Source: Treponema brennaborense DSM 12168
GTDB lineage: Bacteria > Spirochaetota > Spirochaetia > Treponematales > Treponemataceae
Reading direction: 5' to 3'
Assembly (NCBI RefSeq): GCF_000212415.1
Contig: NC_015500.1
Span: forward strand, 1,674,001 to 1,738,000
DNA: 64,000 nucleotides
Of this stretch, positions 34,012 through 42,913 are shown in pieces; positions within the stretch are counted from its first letter, which is position 1, and each line of letters opens with the position of its first letter. The notes below the pieces were generated by a model. That model searched no databases and was not told the origin of the DNA. It was given only the letters and a program-made list of their open reading frames with translations. Both the position numbers and the translations under genes were made by a program.

Positions 34012-34093
34012 GCGGCGGTGGTGGAATTGGTAGACACGCCAGCTTGAGGTGCTGGTGGCGCGAGCTGTGCCTGTTCAAGTCAGGTTCGCCGCA
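34012..34093 (+). tRNA. tRNA-Leu (anticodon GAG)
   Basis: A class II tRNA with a long variable arm. The acceptor stem GCGGCGG pairs with TCGCCGC, with discriminator A (34093). The anticodon stem CCAGC/GCTGG encloses TTGAGGT, so the anticodon is GAG. The variable arm is TGGCGCGAGCTGT and the T arm is GCCTG-TTCAAGT-CAGGT. CCA is not encoded. It reads CUC/CUU leucine codons. Confidence 0.95.
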
Positions 34094-34094
34094 G

Positions 34095-34128
34095 AGACTG
34101 TTCAAGAAATTGAACAGTCTTTTTTTTT
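34095..34128 (+). terminator. terminator of tRNA-Leu
   Basis: A perfect 11-bp stem, AGACTGTTCAA/TTGAACAGTCT (34095-34105 with 34110-34120), with a GAAA tetraloop, followed by nine T (34120-34128). Confidence 0.93.
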
Positions 34129-34198
34129 GTTTCGGCACGGAATATGAAAAAGCCCGCAGATCGAAACGATGTGCGGGCCGTTTTCCGTTTGCATCTTT

Positions 34199-36232
34199 TC
34201 AGTACGAATTACCCAATCCGCCCGGTTTGACTTGAAAATGACTGAATTCCATTCCGAACGACGCGCGTCCCTGAGTTGCCGAACGTAAATTGGTGGAAAA
34301 ACCGAACATCTTCGCCATCGGCGCCTGCGCGTGCACGATGTCTCCGCCCGTCTTTGATTCCATGCTGCAAATGATGCCGCCGCGCTGGGTCATTTGACTC
34401 ATCGCGTCGCCCACGAATTCTTTGGGGCACACGATGTCCACGTTCATAACCGGTTCCAGCAATTCCGGGGAAGCCTTTTCACACGCCGCGTCGAACGCGG
34501 CAACCGCGCACGCCTCGAACGCGAACGGCGTCGACGTCAGTTCGTTGTACGAAAGCGCCGTTACCGTTACCGCAATATCCGTACAAGGATAGCCGTATTT
34601 GATACCCGAACCGAACGAATTGGTGATGCCGCGCTGAACGGCGTCCAAAATATCTTCCGGTACGGCGTTCTTTTTGACCGTGCAGGCGTACGAATTGCCG
34701 CTGCCGGTTGCACGCGGCTCCACGTGCAGCGTGACGCCGGCCGTGTTTTCCTTTCCGCCCAAAATGCGCGAATACGTTTCCGTGTGATCCGCGGAAGCGG
34801 TAACCGATTCACGGTACGTAACCTGCGGAGAGCCGACGCGCGCTTCAACTTTAAAATCTTCCAGCATTCGGGTTACCAGTACGTCCAGATGCAGTTCTCC
34901 CATACCGGAGATGATCAGCTGACCGGTTTCCGCATCCTCGCGCGACGTAAACGTCGGATCTTCTTTTGAAAGGATTTCAAGCGTGTCTTTGAGCTTGTCC
35001 CGATCGGAAAGCGTCGCCGGTTCAATGGCGACGGAAATGACCGGTTCGGGAAAATGCATGTTTTCCAGCAAGACGGGCATACCTTCGCTGCCGAGCGTGT
35101 CGCCGGTTTGGGCAAGCTTCAGTCCGATAAAAACGGCGATATCGCCTGCGGACACACTGTCCATCGGTTCGCTTTTATTCGAGTGCATCCGCAGAATGCG
35201 GTTCACGCGCTCCCGCTTTTTTTTGCCCACGTTGAAAATCTGTTCGCCGGCTTTTATTCTGCCCGAATACATGCGCACGTAACACAAGCTGCCCGCTTCT
35301 CGGTCGTACTGGATCTTGAATACCAGACCGAGCGGCATACCGTCCGGTTTGCACGGAATTTCGATATTTTCTTCTTTTTTAACGTGAAACGCGTGAGCCG
35401 GCGGCACTTCGTCGGGAGCCGGCAAGTAATCGACTATCGCGTCGATCAGCGGCTGCACGCCGGTATTGCGGCGCGACGCCCCGCACAAAAACGGCACGAA
35501 CGAACGCTCGATCGTACCTTTGCGAATTTCCCCGACCAGCGTTTCAACGGGAATGTCTTCTCCCATCAAAAACAATTCGGCAATTTCATCATTATGAGAA
35601 GCCACTTCGTCGATCAGTTTTTCACGCCACTGCCGGGCAATCTCCAGTCGGGAATCGTCTATATCGGACACGGTCATCCGCTCGCCTTCTGATTCGGAAT
35701 CCCACCGGATTTCTTTCATCCGCAGCAGATCGATTACGCCTTCAAAATCGTTTCCGGCGCCGATCGGTATTTGCAGCGCCAGCGTCGCCGCGCCGAATTT
35801 TTCGTGTACGTCGTTCATTGCGGCAAAAAAATCGGCCCCGGTGCGATCCATTTTATTCACGAAACAAATGCGCGGCACTTTGTATTCGTCGGCCTGATTC
35901 CAAACGGTTTCCGTCTGCGGCTGCACGCCGCCGACCGCACAGATAACGGCGACGGCCCCGTCGAGAACACGCAGCGAACGTTCCACTTCAGCGGTAAAAT
36001 CGACGTGGCCCGGCGTGTCGATAATGTTTATCTGGCAGTCGCGCCAATACGTCGTCGTTGCGGCGGACTGGATGGTGATTCCGCGTTCCTGCTCCTGAGT
36101 CATCCAGTCCATCGTCGCGGCTCCGTCGTCTATTTCGCCGATGCGGTGAATTTTTCCGGTATAATAGAGAATGCGCTCCGTCGTCGTGGTTTTACCCGCG
36201 TCGATATGCGCCATAATTCCGATATTTCGCAT
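34199..36232 (-). CDS. fusA: elongation factor G
   Basis: A translational GTPase of 677 residues. The P-loop is [15 protein letters not shown] (G1) near the N-terminus, with DTPGHVDFT (G3) and NKMDR (G4). EF-G domain II-V motifs follow, e.g. '[14 protein letters not shown]', and the C-terminal SMESKTGG region. It translocates tRNA-mRNA or, with RRF, recycles ribosomes. Spirochaetes often carry two EF-G paralogues; which one this is cannot be decided here. No Shine-Dalgarno is found, and a -10 TATTAT (36243-36248) lies so close that translation probably starts at ATG 36232, four codons after the first possible ATG. Confidence 0.93.
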   Translation of the reverse strand: MRNIGIMAHIDAGKTTTTERILYYTGKIHRIGEIDDGAATMDWMTQEQERGITIQSAATTTYWRDCQINIIDTPGHVDFTAEVERSLRVLDGAVAVICAVGGVQPQTETVWNQADEYKVPRICFVNKMDRTGADFFAAMNDVHEKFGAATLALQIPIGAGNDFEGVIDLLRMKEIRWDSESEGERMTVSDIDDSRLEIARQWREKLIDEVASHNDEIAELFLMGEDIPVETLVGEIRKGTIERSFVPFLCGASRRNTGVQPLIDAIVDYLPAPDEVPPAHAFHVKKEENIEIPCKPDGMPLGLVFKIQYDREAGSLCYVRMYSGRIKAGEQIFNVGKKKRERVNRILRMHSNKSEPMDSVSAGDIAVFIGLKLAQTGDTLGSEGMPVLLENMHFPEPVISVAIEPATLSDRDKLKDTLEILSKEDPTFTSREDAETGQLIISGMGELHLDVLVTRMLEDFKVEARVGSPQVTYRESVTASADHTETYSRILGGKENTAGVTLHVEPRATGSGNSYACTVKKNAVPEDILDAVQRGITNSFGSGIKYGYPCTDIAVTVTALSYNELTSTPFAFEACAVAAFDAACEKASPELLEPVMNVDIVCPKEFVGDAMSQMTQRGGIICSMESKTGGDIVHAQAPMAKMFGFSTNLRSATQGRASFGMEFSHFQVKPGGLGNSY

Positions 36233-36242
36233 TTTATCTAAC

Positions 36243-36270
36243 ATAATACGTTATGATAAATGAAATTCAA
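36243..36270 (-). promoter_or_regulatory. promoter of the EF-G gene
   Basis: On the minus strand TTGAAT (plus 36265-36270), 16 bases, TATTAT (plus 36243-36248). The predicted start near 36236 leaves 0-5 bases before ATG 36232. Confidence 0.55.
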
Positions 36271-36348
36271 TACTTCTACAAGTAGGCGGAAAACGCCGCC
36301 GAACGTACACCGGAACGCACGAGGAAGCGGATACGCGGCGGCGAGTTC

Positions 36349-36807
36349 TTATCGTTTCAGACCGATATACATATGAATTTCGGCGTGTTCCATGTCGTCG
36401 TTCCGGTATTCTTCAAAATCGCATACGAACGAACGGGGCAAATCCATCCGCCATAATTTCTGCCAAAATTCGGCGACGGCAGTGTGCATGGGACCTTTTA
36501 CGATAAATTTTGCATACGGTCCGGAGGGAATCTTTTTCACGGTAACACCGGCAGGCATATCCGTAACGTCGGAAACCGCACACGCAGTCAGTACCGTATA
36601 ATCGTCGCGTTCGGTTCCGGCGTAATCGGTATAAATACCCAGCGCGAAATCGTTCACTTTGTGCGGAATGGCAGCATACACGCCCGCTCCGTAAAAACGC
36701 TCCCATAAACCGCCGATTACCGCTCCCATGTCGGAAGCGGCGTTATTCGTGCGCCCCGCCAGTCCCGCGGCAAGGGAATCCTGCAACCGTACAACTTCAT
36801 AATCCAT
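36349..36807 (-). CDS. GyrI-like/effector-binding domain protein
   Basis: A protein of 152 residues that looks like a stand-alone AraC-effector-binding/GyrI-like domain: 'IGGLWERFYGAGVYAAIPHK', 'GIYTDYAGTERDDYTVLTAC' and the C-terminal DFEEYRND followed by AEIHMYIGLKR, the conserved Glu-Tyr ligand-pocket end. Such proteins bind small drug-like or hydrophobic ligands. ATG 36807 follows GAGG; 17 upstream codons are rejected. An inverted repeat upstream (36854-36877) may be its operator. The role is unproven; it may relate to the neighbouring ABC exporter pair. Confidence 0.7.
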   Translation of the reverse strand: MDYEVVRLQDSLAAGLAGRTNNAASDMGAVIGGLWERFYGAGVYAAIPHKVNDFALGIYTDYAGTERDDYTVLTACAVSDVTDMPAGVTVKKIPSGPYAKFIVKGPMHTAVAEFWQKLWRMDLPRSFVCDFEEYRNDDMEHAEIHMYIGLKR

Positions 36808-36853
36808 AACAGCAACCTCTTTTGCATTGTGATACTCCCAGCATACCGCAGGA

Positions 36854-36877
36854 AACATGACAGAAGTATGTCATGTT
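36854..36877. promoter_or_regulatory. operator-like inverted repeat upstream of the GyrI-like gene
   Basis: A perfect 9-bp inverted repeat, AACATGACA/TGTCATGTT (36854-36862 with 36869-36877), with a 6-base centre. It has no T-run, so it is more operator-like than terminator-like. Confidence 0.5.
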
Positions 36878-36898
36878 CAATAAAAAAACGAATGTTTA

Positions 36899-36970
36899 TC
36901 AGGCTCCGATCATTCCGATTTCCATCATGACTGCAGCCGTTTTCATCTTACCTTCCGCCCGTACGATCAT
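36899..36970 (-). other. possible 23-codon ORF or gene remnant after the ABC transporter genes
   Basis: An ATG (36970) to TGA (36899) frame encodes MIVRAEGKMKTAAVMMEIGM plus three residues. AAAAAGGA lies 11-12 bases upstream. It directly follows the ABC gene stop. It could be a small protein or the tail of a decayed gene. Confidence 0.25.
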
Positions 36971-36993
36971 GTCCGTACATATCCTTTTTTCCG

Positions 36994-38715
36994 CTAGTAT
37001 TTAAACGCTTCCGCCAGCTTCGCCTTTTCCACCAAATTACGGTAAGTTTTTGACGAAGACATCAATTCCGCGTGTTTTCCGACCGCTTCCGCTTTTCCGT
37101 CAGCGATAACGACGATCTTGTCCACGTTTTCGACGGATTTCAGTCTGTGAGAAATGATAACGACGGTTTTGTTTTTGGTTAACTCATTCAAACTTTCTTG
37201 TATTTTTTTCTCGTTGTCCACGTCCAAAGAGGCGGCGATTTCATCCAAAAGGATGATGGGCGCGTTTTTCAGAAAGGCTCTGGCGATAGACAGTCTTTGC
37301 CGCTCGCCGCCGGATAGCGTCGCACCGTTTTCACCGATTACCGTATCGTATCCGTTCGGCAATCCCGCAATGAATTCTTCACAGTTTGCCAGACGGGCCG
37401 CCGCTTTGACTTCCGCATCCGTCGCCGTTTTGTTTCCTATACGGATGTTTTCCAATACGGTCGTGTTGAACAGTATCACGTCCTGAAAAACGACGGATGT
37501 TTTTGCAAACAGCGATTCTGCGGAAATTTCCTTGATGTCCACACCGCCGATTTTTATCGTTCCATGCTCGTAATCGTACAGTCTGGAAATCAAACGGAGA
37601 ATGCTGGTCTTGCCGCAGCCGGACGCTCCTACCAAAGCGGTTACCTCGTTTTGGTTTGCGGTAAAGCTGATGTTTTCGAGAACCGCAGTATCTTTGCGGT
37701 AAGAAAAAGAGACGTTTTCAAGTTCTATATCGTAAGACGTCAGCTCCGTATCCCGGCCTTTTTGCGTTTCCGTACGTTTCATTTCCTTGATGCGATTGAT
37801 CATCGAATCGATATAATAGAGTTCCGCAATATTCTGACTGACGCCGTCCACCGCTTCTTTTATTTTCATCGATACTAAAATATAGCCGATAAGATATACG
37901 ATGTTTATTTCACCTTTCAAAAAGAGCCCCGTACCGACCAGAAGAACGACGGCGAAAGCGATTTGAACGATAAGTCCCGACGAAAGCAGCGGAACGGCGG
38001 CCGTAAGCTCCGCTTTTAAATGGATTTTCTCACTTGCTTCCATTTTTTCATACAACGCGCGCTTGGTCTTTTCCGTAAGGTTAAAGCTTTTTATTTCCTG
38101 TTGCAGCTCGATCGCTTCTTGGAAACTGTCGGAATTATCCCTCAACGTCTCGTAATACGTACCGTTTTCTTTCAGCTGGATTTTTTTGGACCACACGATC
38201 AGCAAAAAACCGACGACAATCGGCAAAACGACCGCCAGCCCCAGCTTCAGATTTCCTTTCAGCAAAAGAACGGATACGAGCGGAAAAAACAGGAAAAACC
38301 CGACTGCTTTCGCCATCGCGTGACTCATGGCGTGTTCAATCGCGGCGACGTCTGCCATAATCGTCTGAGACAGATCGGACAGATTATGCGTTGAAAAATA
38401 TGAAAGCGGCAGATTACGCAAAGTATCCGCAATATCCAGCCGTAAATTGGCGCTTTCCCTATAAGTCGAATTATAAAGGGTATTATACTCCACCCGAAGC
38501 AGAATATACATGACGACGAGTATCGCCGCGGAAAAACTCACGTAAAAAACGGTATTTTTCAGATTTCCCGATACGAGCCCGTCGAACACGAACATCAGCA
38601 GTATCGCCGGAAACATATTGACGATATATACGGAAAACGATGAAAAACTCGCTTTTACCAAATCGCCGGCGCCTTTATCCGTCAGCGCGAAATATCTTTT
38701 AAATAAATTTTTCAT
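36994..38715 (-). CDS. ABC transporter half-molecule (permease plus ATPase), second of a pair
   Basis: A protein of 573 residues. The N-terminal transmembrane domain has about six helices (to about 320). The ATPase domain has Walker A GASGCGKTSILRL, signature LSGGERQRLSIARAFL and Walker B IILLDEIAASLD with the catalytic Glu. It pairs with the upstream gene as a heterodimer; their ATG/TGA overlap by 4 bases. ATG 38715 follows GGAGGG. Pairs of this kind beside an AraC regulator are common for siderophore or drug transport; the substrate is unknown. Confidence 0.88.
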   Translation of the reverse strand: MKNLFKRYFALTDKGAGDLVKASFSSFSVYIVNMFPAILLMFVFDGLVSGNLKNTVFYVSFSAAILVVMYILLRVEYNTLYNSTYRESANLRLDIADTLRNLPLSYFSTHNLSDLSQTIMADVAAIEHAMSHAMAKAVGFFLFFPLVSVLLLKGNLKLGLAVVLPIVVGFLLIVWSKKIQLKENGTYYETLRDNSDSFQEAIELQQEIKSFNLTEKTKRALYEKMEASEKIHLKAELTAAVPLLSSGLIVQIAFAVVLLVGTGLFLKGEINIVYLIGYILVSMKIKEAVDGVSQNIAELYYIDSMINRIKEMKRTETQKGRDTELTSYDIELENVSFSYRKDTAVLENISFTANQNEVTALVGASGCGKTSILRLISRLYDYEHGTIKIGGVDIKEISAESLFAKTSVVFQDVILFNTTVLENIRIGNKTATDAEVKAAARLANCEEFIAGLPNGYDTVIGENGATLSGGERQRLSIARAFLKNAPIILLDEIAASLDVDNEKKIQESLNELTKNKTVVIISHRLKSVENVDKIVVIADGKAEAVGKHAELMSSSKTYRNLVEKAKLAEAFKY

Positions 38716-40457
38716 ACACGCACCCTCCAATTATTCGCTTTTGCATACAGATTTTGAAAATAGGCATATTTTCCGCCTTTTTCCAGCAAGGCGGCGTCGC
38801 TGCCCCGTTCGATAATTTGACCTTTCTCCATTACCAGCACTTCGTCGACTGCCCTGATACTGCTGAGTCTATGCGCGATCATGATAACGGTTTTGCCTTT
38901 GATAAGGTTTTTGAACGCTTTTTGCAATTCGTGTTCGTTTTCAGGATCAACGGCCGCACTCGCCTCGTCCATGATGATAATACCGGCATTTTTCAAAATG
39001 GCGCGTGCAATGGCAATCCGCTGCTTTTCTCCGCCGGATAAAAACACGCCTTTAGAACCGATCACGGTTTGCTCCCGCAGCGGAAATTTTTGAAGCACGT
39101 CGTCGCAGCCTGCAAGCCGGAGCGCTTCAAACACGCGTTCCGGCGCTGCCTGAGGATCCGCAATCCGCACGTTTTCAAAAATACTCGTTTTAAACAGCCT
39201 GCTTTCCTGAAACACGAACGCGATGTGTTTTGCAACCGCGTCCCGGCTATAGCTCGCAAGCGGTTTTCCGCCGATCTTTATATCCCCGCCGTTAATTTTG
39301 TAAAACCCGGATATCAATTTTACGATCGTCGATTTTCCGCTTCCCGAAGCACCCACCAGTGCGTAACTCCTGCCTGCCGAAAGTTTGAAACTCAAATCGT
39401 TCAAAATCATTTCATCGCCGTATCCGAACCGGACGCGGTCAAACTCTATATCATAGTTTTCAAACCGTTCCTGAGTTCCGAACTGCAGCGTATCTTTTTG
39501 CATGTCCGCAAAAACGTGCTCCAGTTTTTCCACTGCCGAAGTTCCCATATAGGCGTACATGGACACGTACATGATTTTCATAAAACTGCTGAACAATACG
39601 CCGCTCAAAAATAAAACCATGATCAAATCCACTGCCAGCGCAAGAGGATTCGCGTAAACATCCATAAATGAAACCGCAAACGGTATCAGAACGGCGACGG
39701 CCCCCAGAAAAACGAGCTGAAATCGGACGTACGGTTTTTTGCAGCTCAGAGAATAATCAAGCGCGTATTTCGAGTAATCCGTAATAGCTTTGTGCAGCGC
39801 TTTGAACGAACTGACGTTGGCTCCGAAAATCTTAACGACTTGCATTCCGCGGATATACTCGACGGTTTCACTGTTCATCTTTTCCAGCGCCGCTTGATAA
39901 ATTGCCATAAAGCTTTTATCTCCCGACATCAGCGTGATCTGACCCGCACCGAAAACGGTAAACAAAACCAACGCGATTCCGACTTTCACATCGACTGTAA
40001 AACCGACGGCAAGCACCAAGACGGGCGTAAGCACGGCACCGGCGTTGTCCGGTATAAGATGCGCGACGATGCTATGAGTCTGCGCCGCGTTGTCGTCGAT
40101 CAGCTGTCGGGTCCGTCCGGATGAATTTAAATCGAAGAATTTGAAACCGGCGCTCATAAGCCCGTCGATTCCCTTCTTCCTCAGATTCGTTTCCAACCGG
40201 AATCCGAGAATATGCGTCAGCAGCACCGAAACCATATACACGACGGATCCGGCTGCCAAAAGCCCCGTGATTAAAACGGCGAATGAAAACGCGCGTTCGG
40301 TTTCATGCAGAACGATAAGTCTTTCCAAAAACTCGTACATATAATAATACGCCGCCACCGTTATCACCGCGGAAACGGCGGCAAGTACGATCGCCAGATA
40401 TGCCAGCCACTTTTCTTTCGGCACATAATACAGTAATTTTTTATAAACCCGTACCAT
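38712..40457 (-). CDS. ABC transporter half-molecule (permease plus ATPase), first of a pair
   Basis: A protein of 581 residues. The transmembrane domain has about six helices. The ATPase has Walker A GASGSGKSTIVKLI, signature LSGGEKQRIAIARAIL and Walker B IIIMDEASAAVD. Both partners have complete ATPase motifs, so neither site looks dead. ATG 40457 follows AGGAGG by 6 bases; 12 upstream codons are rejected. It is divergent from the AraC-type regulator, with a TGTATCAT-type repeat array between them. Confidence 0.88.
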   Translation of the reverse strand: MVRVYKKLLYYVPKEKWLAYLAIVLAAVSAVITVAAYYYMYEFLERLIVLHETERAFSFAVLITGLLAAGSVVYMVSVLLTHILGFRLETNLRKKGIDGLMSAGFKFFDLNSSGRTRQLIDDNAAQTHSIVAHLIPDNAGAVLTPVLVLAVGFTVDVKVGIALVLFTVFGAGQITLMSGDKSFMAIYQAALEKMNSETVEYIRGMQVVKIFGANVSSFKALHKAITDYSKYALDYSLSCKKPYVRFQLVFLGAVAVLIPFAVSFMDVYANPLALAVDLIMVLFLSGVLFSSFMKIMYVSMYAYMGTSAVEKLEHVFADMQKDTLQFGTQERFENYDIEFDRVRFGYGDEMILNDLSFKLSAGRSYALVGASGSGKSTIVKLISGFYKINGGDIKIGGKPLASYSRDAVAKHIAFVFQESRLFKTSIFENVRIADPQAAPERVFEALRLAGCDDVLQKFPLREQTVIGSKGVFLSGGEKQRIAIARAILKNAGIIIMDEASAAVDPENEHELQKAFKNLIKGKTVIMIAHRLSSIRAVDEVLVMEKGQIIERGSDAALLEKGGKYAYFQNLYAKANNWRVRV

Positions 40458-40526
40458 AAAACACCTCCTAAATATTATCCCGTTTAGACACACCTATTGA
40501 TGCTAAAAAAATAATTTACAAACACG

Positions 40527-40607
40527 TGTATCATATTCTGCGTATAATCATATTCATTAAATAAATTAATTAAAATAATTGTATCATCTGGCAAAATGAG
40601 ATACAAT
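40527..40607. promoter_or_regulatory. AraC-type operator region between the ABC pair and the regulator gene
   Basis: TGTATCAT occurs twice in direct orientation (40527-40534 and 40580-40587, 53 bases apart). The second overlaps an 8-bp inverted repeat, ATTGTATC/GATACAAT (40578-40585 with 40600-40607). The surrounding A/T-rich region holds promoter-like boxes in both directions. Confidence 0.55.
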
Positions 40608-40668
40608 AGAATACGGATAAATATGTCTGATCGCATTATTGTCTAATCATGATATCGGGAGGTTCACA

Positions 40669-41658
40669 ATGAAGTCGTTTCAAGATTTTCTGGAAGAAAC
40701 GGGATGGAAATCCTGTCCGAACTGCAGCAAGTATTGTCAAGTCGGTAAAACCGTCTGTATCCGCAGTGAAGATTTTGACGGATTGTACTGGTATTACGAA
40801 ACCGATCAATTCATCATCGACATTCACGATTTTTTTATAAAAAAAGAAAAAATGATCAATTCGTTTCCCGACATGAGCCGATTTCTGTTGTTCAGTACGT
40901 CGTATATCAAGTCGGCAAACGGTGAAAGCTTTAATCCGTATCAAACGTTGACGGCAAACACCGTGTTTGTTACGAACGCGGGAAAAACGAAATGCCGATT
41001 ACTCCTGCACGCCAATTTTCCCTATTTGAGCGTGGGCGTTAATTTCAAGGAAAACATGATCAAAGAATATATTTCCTGCCATCTCGGCACACCGCCCGCC
41101 ACCGTTTCGGACGTATTCTTCGATACCCGGGAACTGGTAACGAAGCCGATGGAAAAACTGGCAAACGCCGTTTTGAACTGCAATATGAGCGCACCGGCTG
41201 CACGGATATTTTTTGAAGCAAAAGCGAAAGAATGGCTGAGCATTACGCTCAACGCCTATTTGAATAAAGCGAAAACGAAAAAAATATTTGAATCCGACGA
41301 ACGGAATATCGAAAACGTCGCAAATTATATCAACGACCATTACGCTTTGGATATTTCCCAAGAAATATTGGAAAAAATCGCCCTGATGAGCGGTACGAAA
41401 TTGAAAAACGTATTTAAGCAAAAATATCAGATGAGCATTACGGAATACTCACAGCGGAAAAGAATGAATATTGCGGAAACCTTACTGGCAACTACAGAAC
41501 TCGAAATACGGGACGTTGCGAAATCGGTCGGATACACGTCTCACAGCAGATTCACCACGCTCTTTAAAAAATATAAAGGCATATATCCGCGGGAAGTCAA
41601 AAAACGCGGACCCCAAAACGACGGAAACAACGTATGCGTGTGTATGTGCGCCGGATAA
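40669..41658 (+). CDS. AraC-family transcriptional regulator with cysteine clusters
   Basis: A protein of 329 residues. The C-terminal HTH pair includes LKNVFKQKYQMSITEYSQRK and then EIRDVAKSVGYTSHSRFTTL. Unusually, four cysteines lie at residues 16, 19, 23 and 30 (C-x2-C-x3-C-x6-C) and three more end the protein (C323, C325, C327). This could bind a metal, a cluster or haem, or sense redox. ATG 40669 follows GGGAGG. It likely controls the divergent ABC pair. The metal hypothesis is inference. Confidence 0.85.
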   Translation: MKSFQDFLEETGWKSCPNCSKYCQVGKTVCIRSEDFDGLYWYYETDQFIIDIHDFFIKKEKMINSFPDMSRFLLFSTSYIKSANGESFNPYQTLTANTVFVTNAGKTKCRLLLHANFPYLSVGVNFKENMIKEYISCHLGTPPATVSDVFFDTRELVTKPMEKLANAVLNCNMSAPAARIFFEAKAKEWLSITLNAYLNKAKTKKIFESDERNIENVANYINDHYALDISQEILEKIALMSGTKLKNVFKQKYQMSITEYSQRKRMNIAETLLATTELEIRDVAKSVGYTSHSRFTTLFKKYKGIYPREVKKRGPQNDGNNVCVCMCAG

Positions 41659-41671
41659 ATCCGATTCCGCA

Positions 41672-41701
41672 TTGACACGAACGGCAAAAATATGACATAC
41701 T
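41672..41701 (+). promoter_or_regulatory. promoter of rpsU
   Basis: TTGACA (41672-41677), 18 bases, CATACT (41696-41701). Confidence 0.6.
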
Positions 41702-41744
41702 ATACGGACTACGGCGGTTCTATCCGAAGGGAGGTGATTACATT

Positions 41745-41963
41745 ATGGCTCATATTCTCGTCGACGACTCAGAGAATCTTGAAAAAGCAATCAAACGCTT
41801 CAAACGTATGGTTGAAAAAGAAGGCATTATCCGCGAATACAAAAAGCGTGAATATTACGAAAAACCTTCCACCATCAAGAACCGTAAGAATAAAACGCTG
41901 CAGCGCAAACTGATGAAAAAAAACCGGAAATCGGCATCTTCGTCAAGCAAGGGTTCTTACTAA
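41745..41963 (+). CDS. rpsU: 30S ribosomal protein S21
   Basis: S21 of 72 residues, starting [20 protein letters not shown], with the usual basic helical middle ([13 protein letters not shown]) and a basic Ser-rich tail. GGGAGG lies 10 bases before the ATG. It contacts the 3' end of 16S rRNA and helps initiation. Its TAA is followed directly by the ATG of the next gene (TAAATG), and its terminator lies within that next gene. Confidence 0.96.
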   Translation: MAHILVDDSENLEKAIKRFKRMVEKEGIIREYKKREYYEKPSTIKNRKNKTLQRKLMKKNRKSASSSSKGSY

Positions 41964-42881
41964 ATGTTACGGCATTTCAAAAAAGGAAGCGGAAGCTTCC
42001 TTTTTTTATGCGCGGCAGCCGCTGTAATCGCAGTACTGGGCGCCTGCAGTTCGCAGCCGGAGTTTTCCGGTACCGGAACGGACGGTCGGTTCGTACGGGA
42101 ATACGTCCGAAACGGCATTATACCGGAAATCTGGGAATGGCAGAGTGTGCAAAGCGGCGTCGACTACGCGTATTTCCGCAACGACAGCCTTCCCGTCCGC
42201 TGGCATTTAGTCCGAATCGATCTCCGCACGCCGGGATTGGAACTCGTCAGCTATCCGCACGAACGGCATTTTTCACAAAACGGTACGTTTGCAGGGCAAA
42301 CCGTTCAGCAATTCGCAGCCGATACGGACGCGCTTGTCGCAGTCAACGCGACGCCGTTCTCTTATGCTCCCACGCGCTTCGGATCCCGCCGGAAACTGAC
42401 CGGTCTTTATGCGGTCGAGGGCGTCCAGCTTTCCGAGCCGATAGAAAAATACGCAGCGCTCCTATTCATCCGAACCGAAGGCCGCCTGGAAGCGTGCGTA
42501 CTGCCGCATCAAACGGAAACGCTGCCCGAACGGACAGAATATGCGTTCGGCGGATTTTTTGCAATTCTTTCAGACTCCCGGATCCGGGAATTTGCCTATC
42601 ATTCGCTTGATTCGCGGACGGCGGCGGGCGTCTCCGCGGATAAATCCGTGCTGTACCTGCTTTGCGTCGAAGGCGAACGGAAACGTTCCAGCAAAGGACT
42701 GACGTACGAAGAGTGCGCGTATCTGCTTCGCGCGGCTGGTGCCGCCGACGCGATGCAGCTGGACGGCGGCGGATCCGCCGCTATCGCGATTTCGGGCATA
42801 AAAACGATGAGTTATCCGGTAAAACGACATTCCGCAAATATTTTCGGCTTTAAGGTCACTTTTCCGCAGAATTCAGATTGA
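41964..42881 (+). CDS. phosphodiester glycosidase (NAGPA/DUF2233) domain lipoprotein
   Basis: A protein of 305 residues. The lipoprotein signal is [20 protein letters not shown] then VIAVLGAC (Cys28). The domain shows '[11 protein letters not shown]', 'GGFFAILSD' and the hallmark [10 protein letters not shown] near the C-terminus, as in NAGPA/exopolysaccharide phosphodiester glycosidases. It is likely a membrane-anchored periplasmic enzyme that removes a sugar from a phosphodiester-linked glycan. Codons 6-15 coincide with the 12-bp terminator hairpin of rpsU. No later in-frame start is available, so this overlap is real. Confidence 0.8.
   Translation: MLRHFKKGSGSFLFLCAAAAVIAVLGACSSQPEFSGTGTDGRFVREYVRNGIIPEIWEWQSVQSGVDYAYFRNDSLPVRWHLVRIDLRTPGLELVSYPHERHFSQNGTFAGQTVQQFAADTDALVAVNATPFSYAPTRFGSRRKLTGLYAVEGVQLSEPIEKYAALLFIRTEGRLEACVLPHQTETLPERTEYAFGGFFAILSDSRIREFAYHSLDSRTAAGVSADKSVLYLLCVEGERKRSSKGLTYEECAYLLRAAGAADAMQLDGGGSAAIAISGIKTMSYPVKRHSANIFGFKVTFPQNSD
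41979..42007 (+). terminator. rpsU terminator inside the next gene's signal-peptide codons
   Basis: A perfect 12-bp stem (41979-41990 with 41995-42006, loop GGAA), ending in seven T (42001-42007). It begins 15 bases after the ATG at 41964. Confidence 0.85.
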
Positions 42882-42913
42882 CCAATCAATCATTATTAAT
42901 TATCATTAAAGGC

